From Flavobacteriales bacterium (GTDB lineage Bacteria; Bacteroidota; Bacteroidia; Flavobacteriales; UBA1820), in contig JAGAUI010000042.1 in the NCBI GenBank assembly GCA_017620815.1, positions 1 through 41,640 of the forward strand: 41,640 nucleotides of DNA. The letters are read 5' to 3'. This document shows positions 35,068 through 41,640 of the stretch, piece by piece (position 1 is the first letter of the stretch; every line of letters starts with the position of its first letter). The notes under the pieces were generated by a model. That model was given only the letters and a program-made list of their open reading frames with translations, searched no databases and was not told the origin of the DNA. Position numbers and translations under genes: made by a program.

Positions 35068-37344
35068 TTAGTCGTTTCCTGTTTCGTTGTTATGGAGTGC
35101 GTCTGCTGTACTTACAAACTCAAAATCTATCTGTTTGCGTTCTAGGTCGGCATTTTTAAGACGTACTATCACTTCATCTCCCAGACGTAGCACATTATGG
35201 CTGTTTTCTCCCACTAGAGCATAGTTCTTGGAATCAAATGAATAGTAGTCGTCTCTTAAATCACGTATGCGTACCATGCCTTCACATTTGCTGTCAATGG
35301 TCTCTACATAGATGCCCCATTCTGTAACACCGCTTATAACACCTCGTAAATCTTGCCCAGCAAAACGTGTGATATATTTTACCTGCATGTATTTCACAGA
35401 ATCACGTTCGGCTTCGGCAGCTATGCGTTCGCGTTCAGATGAGTGTTTGCATTTTTCCTCATAACTTTCTGCATCTACACTCTTGCCTCCGTCTAGGTAA
35501 CGAGCTAGCAGACGATGAGCCATCACGTCTGGATAACGGCGTATGGGTGATGTGAAATGTGTGTAATAATCAAATGCTAGACCATAGTGACCTATGTTAT
35601 CGGTAGAGTATTCTGCTTTTGCCATACAACGCATGGCCAGAGTCTCCATCATGTTGCCTTCCTTGCGGGAGTGGCTTTCCTTGAGGAGTTTGTTAAGTGA
35701 TGATGAAATGGCACGGCGGTCTTTGGTTGATATCTTGTACCCAAACTGACGTGCTATCCCCGAAAGAGCAAATAGTTTGTCGGGATTTGGGTCATCATGC
35801 ACACGATAGACAAATGTAGGAGGATTGCCTTGATAGCGACCGCCTTCTTTGGCTATTTCACGACCTATGTATGTAGCTACACGGCGATTGGCTAGTAGCA
35901 TAAACTCTTCTATGAGTTTGTGTGCGTCTTTGGAAACCTTGATGTGTATGCCTATGGGCTCGTTTTTATCATCTAGGGAGAATTTGACCTCTTCCTTGTC
36001 AAACGAAATAGCTCCGTTTTTCATGCGTGCGGCACGCATCTTTTTGGCAAGGGAATCAAGTGTGAGTATCTCTTTTTTAAGGGTGTCATCTCCTCCTTCT
36101 ATAACTGCCTGTGCTTCTTCATAGGTAAAACGACGCACAGAATGTGTTACTGTACGACCAAACCATTCGTTCAGTATTTCACCCTTGGAGTTCATCTCAA
36201 ATACTGCCGAAAACGTCAATTTGTCTTCGTTTGGGCGTAGTGAGCATACGTTATTACATAGCACTTCGGGGAGCATAGGTACGACTCTGTCCACCAGATA
36301 CACCGATGTCCCACGTTCATATGCTTCATTGTCCAGCAGGGTGCCCTCTTGCATGTAGTGTGATACGTCTGCTATGTGTATACCTATACTGTAATTGCCA
36401 TTTTCTAGCTCTTCAAATGATATAGCATCGTCAAAGTCTTTGGCGTCGGCAGGGTCTATGGTAAATGTCGTAACTCCACGCATGTCACGACGACGAGATA
36501 TTTCCATGCTTGTTATTTCCAGTGGAAGTGCAGCTGCTTCTTTTTCTACCTCGTCTTCAAAACGATATGGTAGACCGTATTCTGCTAGTATGGAATGTAT
36601 CTCTACATCGTGCTGCCCCGGTGTGCCTAGAACTTCGGTGATACGTCCTACTGGGCCAGCGGCTTTTTCTGGCCACGAAGCTATCTCTACTATTACTTTA
36701 TCTCCGTTTTTGGCGTCTTTAAAGCCTTCGCGAGGGATATAGAAGTTTACGTGTATGCGGTTATTATCTGGCAGTACAAAACCATAGTTGCCCGATATCT
36801 CTATACGTCCTACAAAATGTGTCTTGGCACGGGAGATGATTTCTACTACTTCGCCTTCTGGACGACGGCCACTCTTGCGTTTGAAGACATAGACACGTAC
36901 TTTATCCCCATGGAGGGATTGGGCGGTTGAATTTGACGGGATGTAGATGTCATCGGTATAACGTTCTTTGTCGTCTGGTATGAGGTATGCAGCACCAGAT
37001 GCAGTGAAGTCCATGGTTCCTACTATGTATTGTGTAGTAGGAGCTGCTTTATAGCGTCCTTTTTCACATTCTTCTATCTGTTTTACAGCCAAAAGGTGAT
37101 TTATAGACGCACTCACTTTTTCCTGCATGGTCTGTGGAAGTTCCATGCGAGCTGTGAGCTGGCGGACGTTATAGACACCATGTGGATTGCGGTGGAACAT
37201 ACCCAATACCTTGATGTCAAACTCGCCCAGTGTATTGCCTTGTTTTATCTCATAATGCTTTTTCTCACCTCTGGTGTGTTTTTCCAGAGAGCGACGAGCA
37301 GCCTTATGAGAATGAATATGTTTATTGTCTTTTTTCTTTCTCAT
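35068..37344 (-). CDS. rnr: Ribonuclease R
   Basis: RNase R is a 3'-5' exoribonuclease that degrades structured RNA, including defective tRNA, rRNA and trans-translation substrates. The 758-residue protein has a basic N-terminus with a winged-helix region (about 40-100), cold-shock domains (about 105-260), the RNB catalytic domain with the metal-site acidic residues Asp297, Asp303, Asp305 and Asp306 in IDPADAKDFDDAI, and a C-terminal S1 domain (about 665-745, starting near DLRGVISGVTEWGIYVETID). It lies between rpiB (33 bases) and tadA (3 bases) in an RNA-metabolism and sugar-phosphate operon. Confidence 0.95.
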   Translation of the reverse strand: MRKKKDNKHIHSHKAARRSLEKHTRGEKKHYEIKQGNTLGEFDIKVLGMFHRNPHGVYNVRQLTARMELPQTMQEKVSASINHLLAVKQIEECEKGRYKAAPTTQYIVGTMDFTASGAAYLIPDDKERYTDDIYIPSNSTAQSLHGDKVRVYVFKRKSGRRPEGEVVEIISRAKTHFVGRIEISGNYGFVLPDNNRIHVNFYIPREGFKDAKNGDKVIVEIASWPEKAAGPVGRITEVLGTPGQHDVEIHSILAEYGLPYRFEDEVEKEAAALPLEITSMEISRRRDMRGVTTFTIDPADAKDFDDAISFEELENGNYSIGIHIADVSHYMQEGTLLDNEAYERGTSVYLVDRVVPMLPEVLCNNVCSLRPNEDKLTFSAVFEMNSKGEILNEWFGRTVTHSVRRFTYEEAQAVIEGGDDTLKKEILTLDSLAKKMRAARMKNGAISFDKEEVKFSLDDKNEPIGIHIKVSKDAHKLIEEFMLLANRRVATYIGREIAKEGGRYQGNPPTFVYRVHDDPNPDKLFALSGIARQFGYKISTKDRRAISSSLNKLLKESHSRKEGNMMETLAMRCMAKAEYSTDNIGHYGLAFDYYTHFTSPIRRYPDVMAHRLLARYLDGGKSVDAESYEEKCKHSSERERIAAEAERDSVKYMQVKYITRFAGQDLRGVISGVTEWGIYVETIDSKCEGMVRIRDLRDDYYSFDSKNYALVGENSHNVLRLGDEVIVRLKNADLERKQIDFEFVSTADALHNNETGND

Positions 37345-37377
37345 ATTTTATAGTTTTATGGTATGTAATGTATAATC

Positions 37378-37809
37378 CTAACGGCAAGGTATTTTCTCTA
37401 TACGAGTCTGGTGGCGTCCCCCTTCAAAAGCTTCGGTGAGGAATACGTCCACCATGCCTAGTGCGTCTTGTAGTGATACAAAACGTGCTGGGAGGTCTAG
37501 GATATTTGCATCGTTGTGCTGACGTGCCAGACGAGCTATATCTGTTCTCCAGCATAGGGCAGCACGTATGCCTGCGTGTTTATTGGCTGTCATGGCTGCT
37601 CCGTTACCGGTGCCACATAGTATGATACCTCTTTCAACTTCGCCATTTTCTACCGCACTGGCTACCGGGTGTATGTAGTCTGGGTAGTCAACACTAGCAC
37701 TGGTAGCAGGACCAAAATCCTTTACTGTGTGTCCTTTCTCTTCTAGATGTTTTATGATGGCAGATTTATATTCTACACCTGCGTGGTCACTTCCTATGGC
37801 TATTTTCAT
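37378..37809 (-). CDS. rpiB: Ribose-5-phosphate isomerase B
   Basis: The enzyme interconverts ribose-5-phosphate and ribulose-5-phosphate in the pentose phosphate pathway. The 143-residue protein has SDHAG at 7-11, the active-site cysteine Cys65 in LCGTGNGAAMTANKHAGIRA (64-83) and His98 in QHNDANIL. A related allose-phosphate or galactose-6-phosphate isomerase is possible, but the motifs suit RpiB. It is first in the rpiB-rnr-tadA operon. Confidence 0.94.
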   Translation of the reverse strand: MKIAIGSDHAGVEYKSAIIKHLEEKGHTVKDFGPATSASVDYPDYIHPVASAVENGEVERGIILCGTGNGAAMTANKHAGIRAALCWRTDIARLARQHNDANILDLPARFVSLQDALGMVDVFLTEAFEGGRHQTRIEKIPCR

Positions 37810-37851
37810 ATTCTTTATGTTTTAATGTGTTTATAGATTCTATGTGTGTAA

Positions 37852-37859
37852 CAAAGATA
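37852..37859 (-). promoter_or_regulatory. Probable -7 box for the rpiB operon
   Basis: The minus strand reads TATCTTTG (TAnnTTTG), 42 bases upstream of rpiB. The -33 side (TTTC at 37879-37876) is weak and only 16 bases away. Confidence 0.5.
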
Positions 37860-37924
37860 AAGTTTATTTTAATGTGAAACTATAATTTTTTTCAATCTCG
37901 CAATATGTAAAAACGATATTCTTT

Positions 37925-37956
37925 TTTGCATGGAGGATAACATTTGCTTATATTTG
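37925..37956 (+). promoter_or_regulatory. Promoter of the desulfoferrodoxin gene
   Basis: TTTG at 37925-37928 and TATATTTG at 37949-37956 are 20 bases apart, a full match to the Bacteroidota consensus. The leader is about 40 bases. No obvious regulator site was identified. Confidence 0.75.
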
Positions 37957-38003
37957 TTACAGGAATTAGAAATGAAATCATTAACCTTTAAAACATTCAA
38001 ATC

Positions 38004-38384
38004 ATGGCTGTAAAATTTTTTAAGTGTTCTCATTGTGGAAATGTAATAGTAAAAGTGGTGGATGCAGGTGTGCCTGTGGTATGTTGTGGAGAAAAAATGC
38101 AGGAATTAGTGCCAAATACGGTGGATGCCAGCGGCGAAAAACACGTGCCAGTGGTTACTCGCCTAGCAGATGATAAGATAAAAGTAGAGGTGGGTAGTGT
38201 AGCTCATCCAATGCTAGAAGAGCACCATATAGCATTTGTTTATGTGGAGACAAAAAATGGTGGAATACAGGTAAACCTTAAAGATGAACCTAATGCTGTA
38301 ATAACTGTCCCAGTAGATGAGGTGGTAGCTGTTTACGAATACTGCAACCTGCATGGACTGTGGAAGAGCGATGTAAATAAATAG
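38004..38384 (+). CDS. dfx: Desulfoferrodoxin (two-iron superoxide reductase)
   Basis: The enzyme reduces superoxide to hydrogen peroxide without making oxygen (EC 1.15.1.2), useful for anaerobes. The 126-residue protein has the N-terminal Fe(SCys)4 centre I with Cys8, Cys11, Cys27 and Cys28, and the catalytic centre II with His47, His68, His74, Cys114 and His117. The Glu45-Lys46 pair before His47 matches the family lid. It is monocistronic from its own promoter. No rubredoxin or rubrerythrin neighbour is present, so the electron donor is unknown. It complements the Bat aerotolerance operon elsewhere in the window. Confidence 0.95.
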   Translation: MAVKFFKCSHCGNVIVKVVDAGVPVVCCGEKMQELVPNTVDASGEKHVPVVTRLADDKIKVEVGSVAHPMLEEHHIAFVYVETKNGGIQVNLKDEPNAVITVPVDEVVAVYEYCNLHGLWKSDVNK

Positions 38385-38407
38385 TAAGAGGAAGTCTTTG
38401 AAAAAAA

Positions 38408-38434
38408 AACGCCCCGCCTTTCAGGCGGGGCGTT
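38408..38434 (-). terminator. Terminator of rpsA (also below dfx)
   Basis: AACGCCCCGCCT (38408-38419) pairs with AGGCGGGGCGTT (38423-38434) over a 3-base loop. On the minus strand it is followed by a long T-run (T9), the mark of a strong terminator for rpsA. On plus the tail is weak, so it may only partly end dfx. Confidence 0.9.
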
Positions 38435-38455
38435 CATCATAAAATGTATAGAGGA

Positions 38456-40228
38456 TTATTTGCCTTCTTCCATTTTCTTTTTAAGTTCTACTAGTGCGTC
38501 TAGGTCTCCAAGTGTAGATTTAACTTCTGCTGTAACTTCGTTTACAGGAGCAGCTTTTTTGGATTCTTTCTCAACGCGAGCAGGACGTTCTTCTTCTTTG
38601 AAAGTAGAAGTGTGAGAAACTACTATGCGTTTGAACTCTTTGTTAAATTCTATCACTTTGAAATCTACGCTTTCGCCTTTGGCTAGTGTAGAACCATCTT
38701 CTTTGGCTAGATGACGAGGAGGGCAGAATGCTTCTAGACCTTCGTGGCCATCAAAACCTACAGTAGCACCTTTTTCAAATACTTCTAGTACGTTACCTTT
38801 AACGGTAGTGCCTACTGCAAATGCTTTTTCATATACATCCCAAGGGTTTTCTGTAGTCTGTTTGTGGCCTAGAGATAGACGGCGGTTTTCTGTGTCTAGT
38901 TCTAGAATTACAACGTCTAGTTTGTCTCCTATCTTGCAGAATTCAGATGGGTGTTTGATTTTCTTGGTCCATGAAAGGTCAGAGATATAAACAAGACCGT
39001 CTATGCCTTCTTCTAGTTCTACAAATACACCGAAGTTTGTGAAGTTGCGAACTGTACCTTTCTGTACTGAATTAAGTGGGTATTTTTCAGAAATGTTTTC
39101 CCATGGGTCTGGAGTAAGTTGTTTTATACCCAAAGACATCTTACGTTCTTCGCGGTCTAGAGTCAAGATAACTGCTTCTACTTCGTCACCTATCTTAACA
39201 AAATCCTGTGCTGAACGCAAGTGTGTGCTCCATGACATTTCAGAAACGTGGATAAGACCTTCAACGCCTGGCATTACTTCTATGAAAGCACCGTAGTCTG
39301 CTAGAACTACTACTTTACCTTTCACGCGGTCGCCCACTTTGTATGTTTCAGAAAGAGCATCCCAAGGGTGAGCTTGAAGCTGTTTAAGACCTAGCTGGAT
39401 ACGAGTTTTGTCTTCGTCAAAGTCTAGGATAACCACGTTAATCTTCTGGTCAAGTTCTGCAACTTCAGAAGGGTGGTTTATGCGGCTCCAAGAAAGGTCT
39501 GTGATGTGGATAAGTCCGTCAACACCGCCCAAGTCGATGAATACACCGTATGGAGTGATGTTTTTAACTGTTCCTTCCAATACCTGACCTTTTTCAAGTT
39601 TTGAAACGATTTCTTTTTTCTGTTCTTCGATATCGGCCTCGATAAGAGCTTTGTGAGAGATAACGACGTTTTTGAATTCGTGGTTGATTTTAACAATCTT
39701 GAATTCCATAGTCTTATCTACATACTGGTCGTAATCGCGGATAGGTTTAACGTCTATCTGGCTACCTGGCAAGAATGCTTCGATACCAAATACGTCAACT
39801 ATCATACCGCCTTTAGTACGACATTTAACAAAACCGTTAACGATTTCACCAGCTTCGTACGCAGCATTTACGCGGTCCCAAGCCTTGATAGCACGAGCTT
39901 TCTTGTGAGAAAGAACCAACTGGCCGTTTTTGTTCTCCTGACGGTCAACAAGTACTTCTACTTTGTCGCCTACAGCTAGGGCAGGGTTGTAACGGAATTC
40001 AGATGTAGGGATAACGCCTTCGCTTTTTGCGTTGATGTCCACGATAACTTCGCGGTCATTTTTGGCAACAACGGTACCTTCTACTACTTCGTGTTCGTTT
40101 ACGCCGCTTAGAGAAGCTTCGTACATTTCTTTCATTTTGTCCTGTTCTGCTTTTGAAACGGTAAGACCGCTTTCATATGCTTCCCAGTCAAAATCGGTAT
40201 TACCTACCAATATATTTTCCTGTGACAT
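38456..40228 (-). CDS. rpsA: 30S ribosomal protein S1
   Basis: S1 binds mRNA and brings it to the ribosome. Its role is of special interest here because this phylum starts translation mostly without a Shine-Dalgarno. Read from ATG 40228 (MSQENILVGNTDFDWEAYES) it has 590 residues. Six S1-type domains follow in series, for example GTVVAKNDREVIVDINAKSE (first), GTVKNITPYGVFIDLGGVDG, GKVVVLADYGAFIEVMPGVE and GTVRNFTNFGVFVELEEGID. The tail is short and charged (KEEERPARVEKESKKA). A longer start at 40285 adds 19 residues with a KKKHFFPN stretch not typical of S1, so 40228 is preferred. Confidence 0.96.
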   Translation of the reverse strand: MSQENILVGNTDFDWEAYESGLTVSKAEQDKMKEMYEASLSGVNEHEVVEGTVVAKNDREVIVDINAKSEGVIPTSEFRYNPALAVGDKVEVLVDRQENKNGQLVLSHKKARAIKAWDRVNAAYEAGEIVNGFVKCRTKGGMIVDVFGIEAFLPGSQIDVKPIRDYDQYVDKTMEFKIVKINHEFKNVVISHKALIEADIEEQKKEIVSKLEKGQVLEGTVKNITPYGVFIDLGGVDGLIHITDLSWSRINHPSEVAELDQKINVVILDFDEDKTRIQLGLKQLQAHPWDALSETYKVGDRVKGKVVVLADYGAFIEVMPGVEGLIHVSEMSWSTHLRSAQDFVKIGDEVEAVILTLDREERKMSLGIKQLTPDPWENISEKYPLNSVQKGTVRNFTNFGVFVELEEGIDGLVYISDLSWTKKIKHPSEFCKIGDKLDVVILELDTENRRLSLGHKQTTENPWDVYEKAFAVGTTVKGNVLEVFEKGATVGFDGHEGLEAFCPPRHLAKEDGSTLAKGESVDFKVIEFNKEFKRIVVSHTSTFKEEERPARVEKESKKAAPVNEVTAEVKSTLGDLDALVELKKKMEEGK

Positions 40229-40357
40229 ATTAGGAAAAAAGTGTTTTTTTTTGTATCTCACGCCACCTGTAAAAACGTGCGGCAAGTGTCTATGAGAGGG
40301 TTTTACTTAATTGTTTTATATCAGTTATTTACGGTTTTACACGCCGCACCCGTAAAT
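40229..40357 (-). promoter_or_regulatory. Leader of rpsA with inverted repeat
   Basis: The leader is about 130 bases long. GTGCGGC (40277-40283) is complementary to GCCGCAC (40343-40349), so a 7-bp stem may close a loop of 59 bases. S1 controls its own message in E. coli; a similar control here is inference. Confidence 0.4.
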
Positions 40358-40363
40358 AGCGTG

Positions 40364-40394
40364 CAAATATAGTGATTTTCACGCTGATAGCAAG
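40364..40394 (-). promoter_or_regulatory. Promoter of rpsA
   Basis: On the minus strand CTTG (40394-40391), 19 bases and TATATTTG (40371-40364) match the Bacteroidota promoter form. Confidence 0.75.
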
Positions 40395-40423
40395 TGTTTT
40401 TTTTAGATTTTTGTGTGATGAAA

Positions 40424-40453
40424 AACAGGGCAGCCCGCAAGGGCTGCCCTGTT
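40424..40453 (-). terminator. Terminator of the zincin/small exported protein operon
   Basis: AACAGGGCAGCCC (40424-40436) pairs with GGGCTGCCCTGTT (40441-40453) over a GCAA loop, followed on minus by TTTTT-CATCAC. It closes the minus-strand gene pair ending at 40463. Confidence 0.88.
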
Positions 40454-40462
40454 GATTATATT

Positions 40463-40933
40463 TTAGTACTCTGCAAATTTATAAGCTCTGGCTTCTATGA
40501 CGGTGAGGCTATCGGCAGTGAAATCCCGACGGTCTATCATATAGACACGCTCCTGCAGGAGCAGTTCTGTAAAGAATACCTCTGCTTCTCCTTTTGTTTT
40601 CTGTGGGCCTACCACGTCCCAATCTGTGTACTGTATGCTATCCAGCCACACGAGAGGTTTTTTATAGATACGCAGTGGATTTTGAACATTTTTCAAACTC
40701 TCGTGTTCTATATAATAAGAATAATCATTGTTGTATATATCGTATATAATAGCAGGATAGTTTTCTTTTGAGGAATCATATAGATCTGTTTCATTAGTGT
40801 CTATTTGTCCTACACCTATGCCTTGGGCTGTGCTATCGGCTTCTGTGTCTGTGAGACCAGTGAAAACGATGTAATGCTGTGCGTATGTGATATTACACAT
40901 ACACAAAATTGCTAATAAAAGAATCTGTTTCAT
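40463..40933 (-). CDS. Small exported protein of unknown function, coupled to the zincin gene
   Basis: I do not recognise this 156-residue protein. It starts with a clear signal peptide (MKQILLLAILCMCNITYAQ, cleavage near residue 19). After cleavage no cysteine is seen. The mature part is acidic and rich in Tyr and Asp (for example YDIYNNDYSYY), with a C-terminal stretch AEVFFTELLLQERVYMIDRR. It starts two bases after the stop codon of the zincin gene, so the two are probably translated together, and a terminator follows. A partner, inhibitor or specificity factor of the peptidase is possible but is inference. Confidence 0.7.
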   Translation of the reverse strand: MKQILLLAILCMCNITYAQHYIVFTGLTDTEADSTAQGIGVGQIDTNETDLYDSSKENYPAIIYDIYNNDYSYYIEHESLKNVQNPLRIYKKPLVWLDSIQYTDWDVVGPQKTKGEAEVFFTELLLQERVYMIDRRDFTADSLTVIEARAYKFAEY

Positions 40934-40935
40934 AA

Positions 40936-41640
40936 TTATAAATTGTTTTGTCTTAAATATTTTTTTATTTTCCTTTTTTCCAAAGGTGATAATTGTTTGA
41001 AAGCTTTAGTCTTTGTAAGACTTCCCCATTTACCATAGATGTAGTATTTCTCATCATATCCAGGGAATAATTGCCTTAATAGTCTTTCATATTCATCAAT
41101 ATTTGAGGCTGTATAATTGTGATGAGCAGAGTTGAAATCTATTGTGCCAGTATCTATGTTGTAATGTTGATTGTAAAAATTATATAGAGATGGGTTAATG
41201 TTTTTGAGATTACTCATAAAATTACCTGCCAATAAATTATAGCAATAATTTTTGATATGCTCCATTTCGTGGGAAACAATCAAATTTAAGATTTTATCAG
41301 AAAGTCCTTTGAGTACCTTTATTTTAAATCCTATGACGTTTCCGTTACTATCTTTTATGGGAACTGTCTCGGCCAATCTTCCTTCAGCCAACTCTGATGC
41401 TTCACATTCTTCATATTCTAATGTAAGACTAAATAATGTTGCACTTAATTCTGGAGGCGAGAAATTTATAATCCTTTCTGCAATGTTCTGTATATTTAGT
41501 TCATATGCAGTAGGAATATGCAGTCCTCCGCCTATGTTTCCTCCATATCCTGGTAATGTGTCTTCGAAACCATCATTGCCTGTCCCAGGCAGGGGAGGAT
41601 ACTCCTCGTCATCCTCCTCGTCATCTCCCGGCCAGTTTCC
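40936..41640 (-). CDS. Probable secreted zincin-type metallopeptidase, 5' end beyond the window
   Basis: The frame is open from 40936 up to the window edge (235 residues visible, no stop), so the N-terminus is missing; a TTG at 41391 is inside the frame and is not a credible start. The visible part starts with an acidic, Pro/Gly-rich linker (DDEEDDEEYPPLPGTG, then GYGGNIGGG). A zincin signature HEMEH (HExxH) follows with hydrophobic flanks (ILNLIVSHEMEHIKNY). Further on, a second His pair (SAHHNYTASN) may give the third ligand, and YGKWGSLTKTKAFKQLSPLEKRK closes the domain. This layout resembles a zincin module that I recall at the C-termini of secreted Bacteroidota proteins. The substrate is unknown. 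It precedes the small exported protein by two bases. Confidence 0.72.
   Translation of the reverse strand, partial: GNWPGDDEEDDEEYPPLPGTGNDGFEDTLPGYGGNIGGGLHIPTAYELNIQNIAERIINFSPPELSATLFSLTLEYEECEASELAEGRLAETVPIKDSNGNVIGFKIKVLKGLSDKILNLIVSHEMEHIKNYCYNLLAGNFMSNLKNINPSLYNFYNQHYNIDTGTIDFNSAHHNYTASNIDEYERLLRQLFPGYDEKYYIYGKWGSLTKTKAFKQLSPLEKRKIKKYLRQNNL

Noticed and set aside
39478-39696. Reverse and alternate frames inside rpsA, rplB and other ribosomal genes
   Set aside because: They lie fully inside clear conserved genes, and their translated sequences show no recognisable family.
40229-40285. Longer start for rpsA with 19 extra residues
   Set aside because: The added KKKHFFPN segment is not seen in S1 proteins as I know them, and it lies in the leader between promoter and the preferred start.
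41389-41391. TTG start of a 151-residue zincin protein
   Set aside because: The frame continues without a stop to the window edge and codes a plausible linker, so the gene is truncated by the window, not started here.

Overview
The window looks like the chromosome of an anaerobic or microaerophilic member of the Bacteroidota, most likely the order Bacteroidales. Four things support this: the str, S10, spc and alpha ribosomal clusters run on without tuf; genes lack Shine-Dalgarno sequences and have A-rich leaders; several promoters match the Bacteroidota form (TTG or TTTG, about 20 bases, TAnnTTTG); and there is a complete Bat (Bacteroides aerotolerance) operon. A two-iron superoxide reductase fits an anaerobe. 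Genus and species cannot be fixed from the sequence alone.

Layout. 1-1169: a secreted protein on the minus strand, probably a beta-propeller. 1278-18911: one long plus-strand run of 32 genes, rpsL-rpsG-fusA-rpsJ-rplC-rplD-rplW-rplB-rpsS-rplV-rpsC-rplP-rpmC-rpsQ-rplN-rplX-rplE-rpsN-rpsH-rplF-rplR-rpsE-rpmD-rplO-secY-infA-rpmJ-rpsM-rpsK-rpsD-rpoA-rplQ. It starts from a consensus promoter with a leader of about 245 bases and ends at a strong terminator. Only three internal gaps hold strong GC-rich hairpins (rpsJ/rplC, rpmD/rplO, rpoA/rplQ); these are candidate control points. 18937-20905: a lipoprotein aspartic protease with a PDZ domain, divergent from a HAD sugar-phosphate phosphatase. 20963-29587: the minus-strand Bat operon (MoxR, DUF58, an unnamed membrane protein, BatA, BatB, BatC, BatD, BatE). 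BatC carries a 33-base tandem repeat.

29788-33292: an MTA/SAH nucleosidase; a minus-strand pair of a NIF3-family protein and a CdsZ-like coiled-coil protein that has lost all its zinc-ribbon cysteines; and an alpha/beta hydrolase. 33412-34482: class II fructose-bisphosphate aldolase. 34627-37809: a minus-strand operon rpiB-rnr-tadA. 38004-38384: desulfoferrodoxin. 38456-40228: rpsA (ribosomal protein S1) with its own promoter and leader. 40463-41640: two coupled genes on the minus strand, a probable secreted zincin-type metallopeptidase (cut by the window edge) and a small exported protein of unknown function.

Most of the window is conserved housekeeping DNA. I see no CRISPR array, insertion sequence, prophage, tRNA or rRNA. 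The points most worth a second look are the terminal zincin pair, the cysteine-free CdsZ homologue, the unnamed Bat-operon gene, the BatC repeat, the leaders and hairpins at ribosomal genes, and the high frequency of CTAG, CTA (Leu) and ATA (Ile) even in highly expressed genes.
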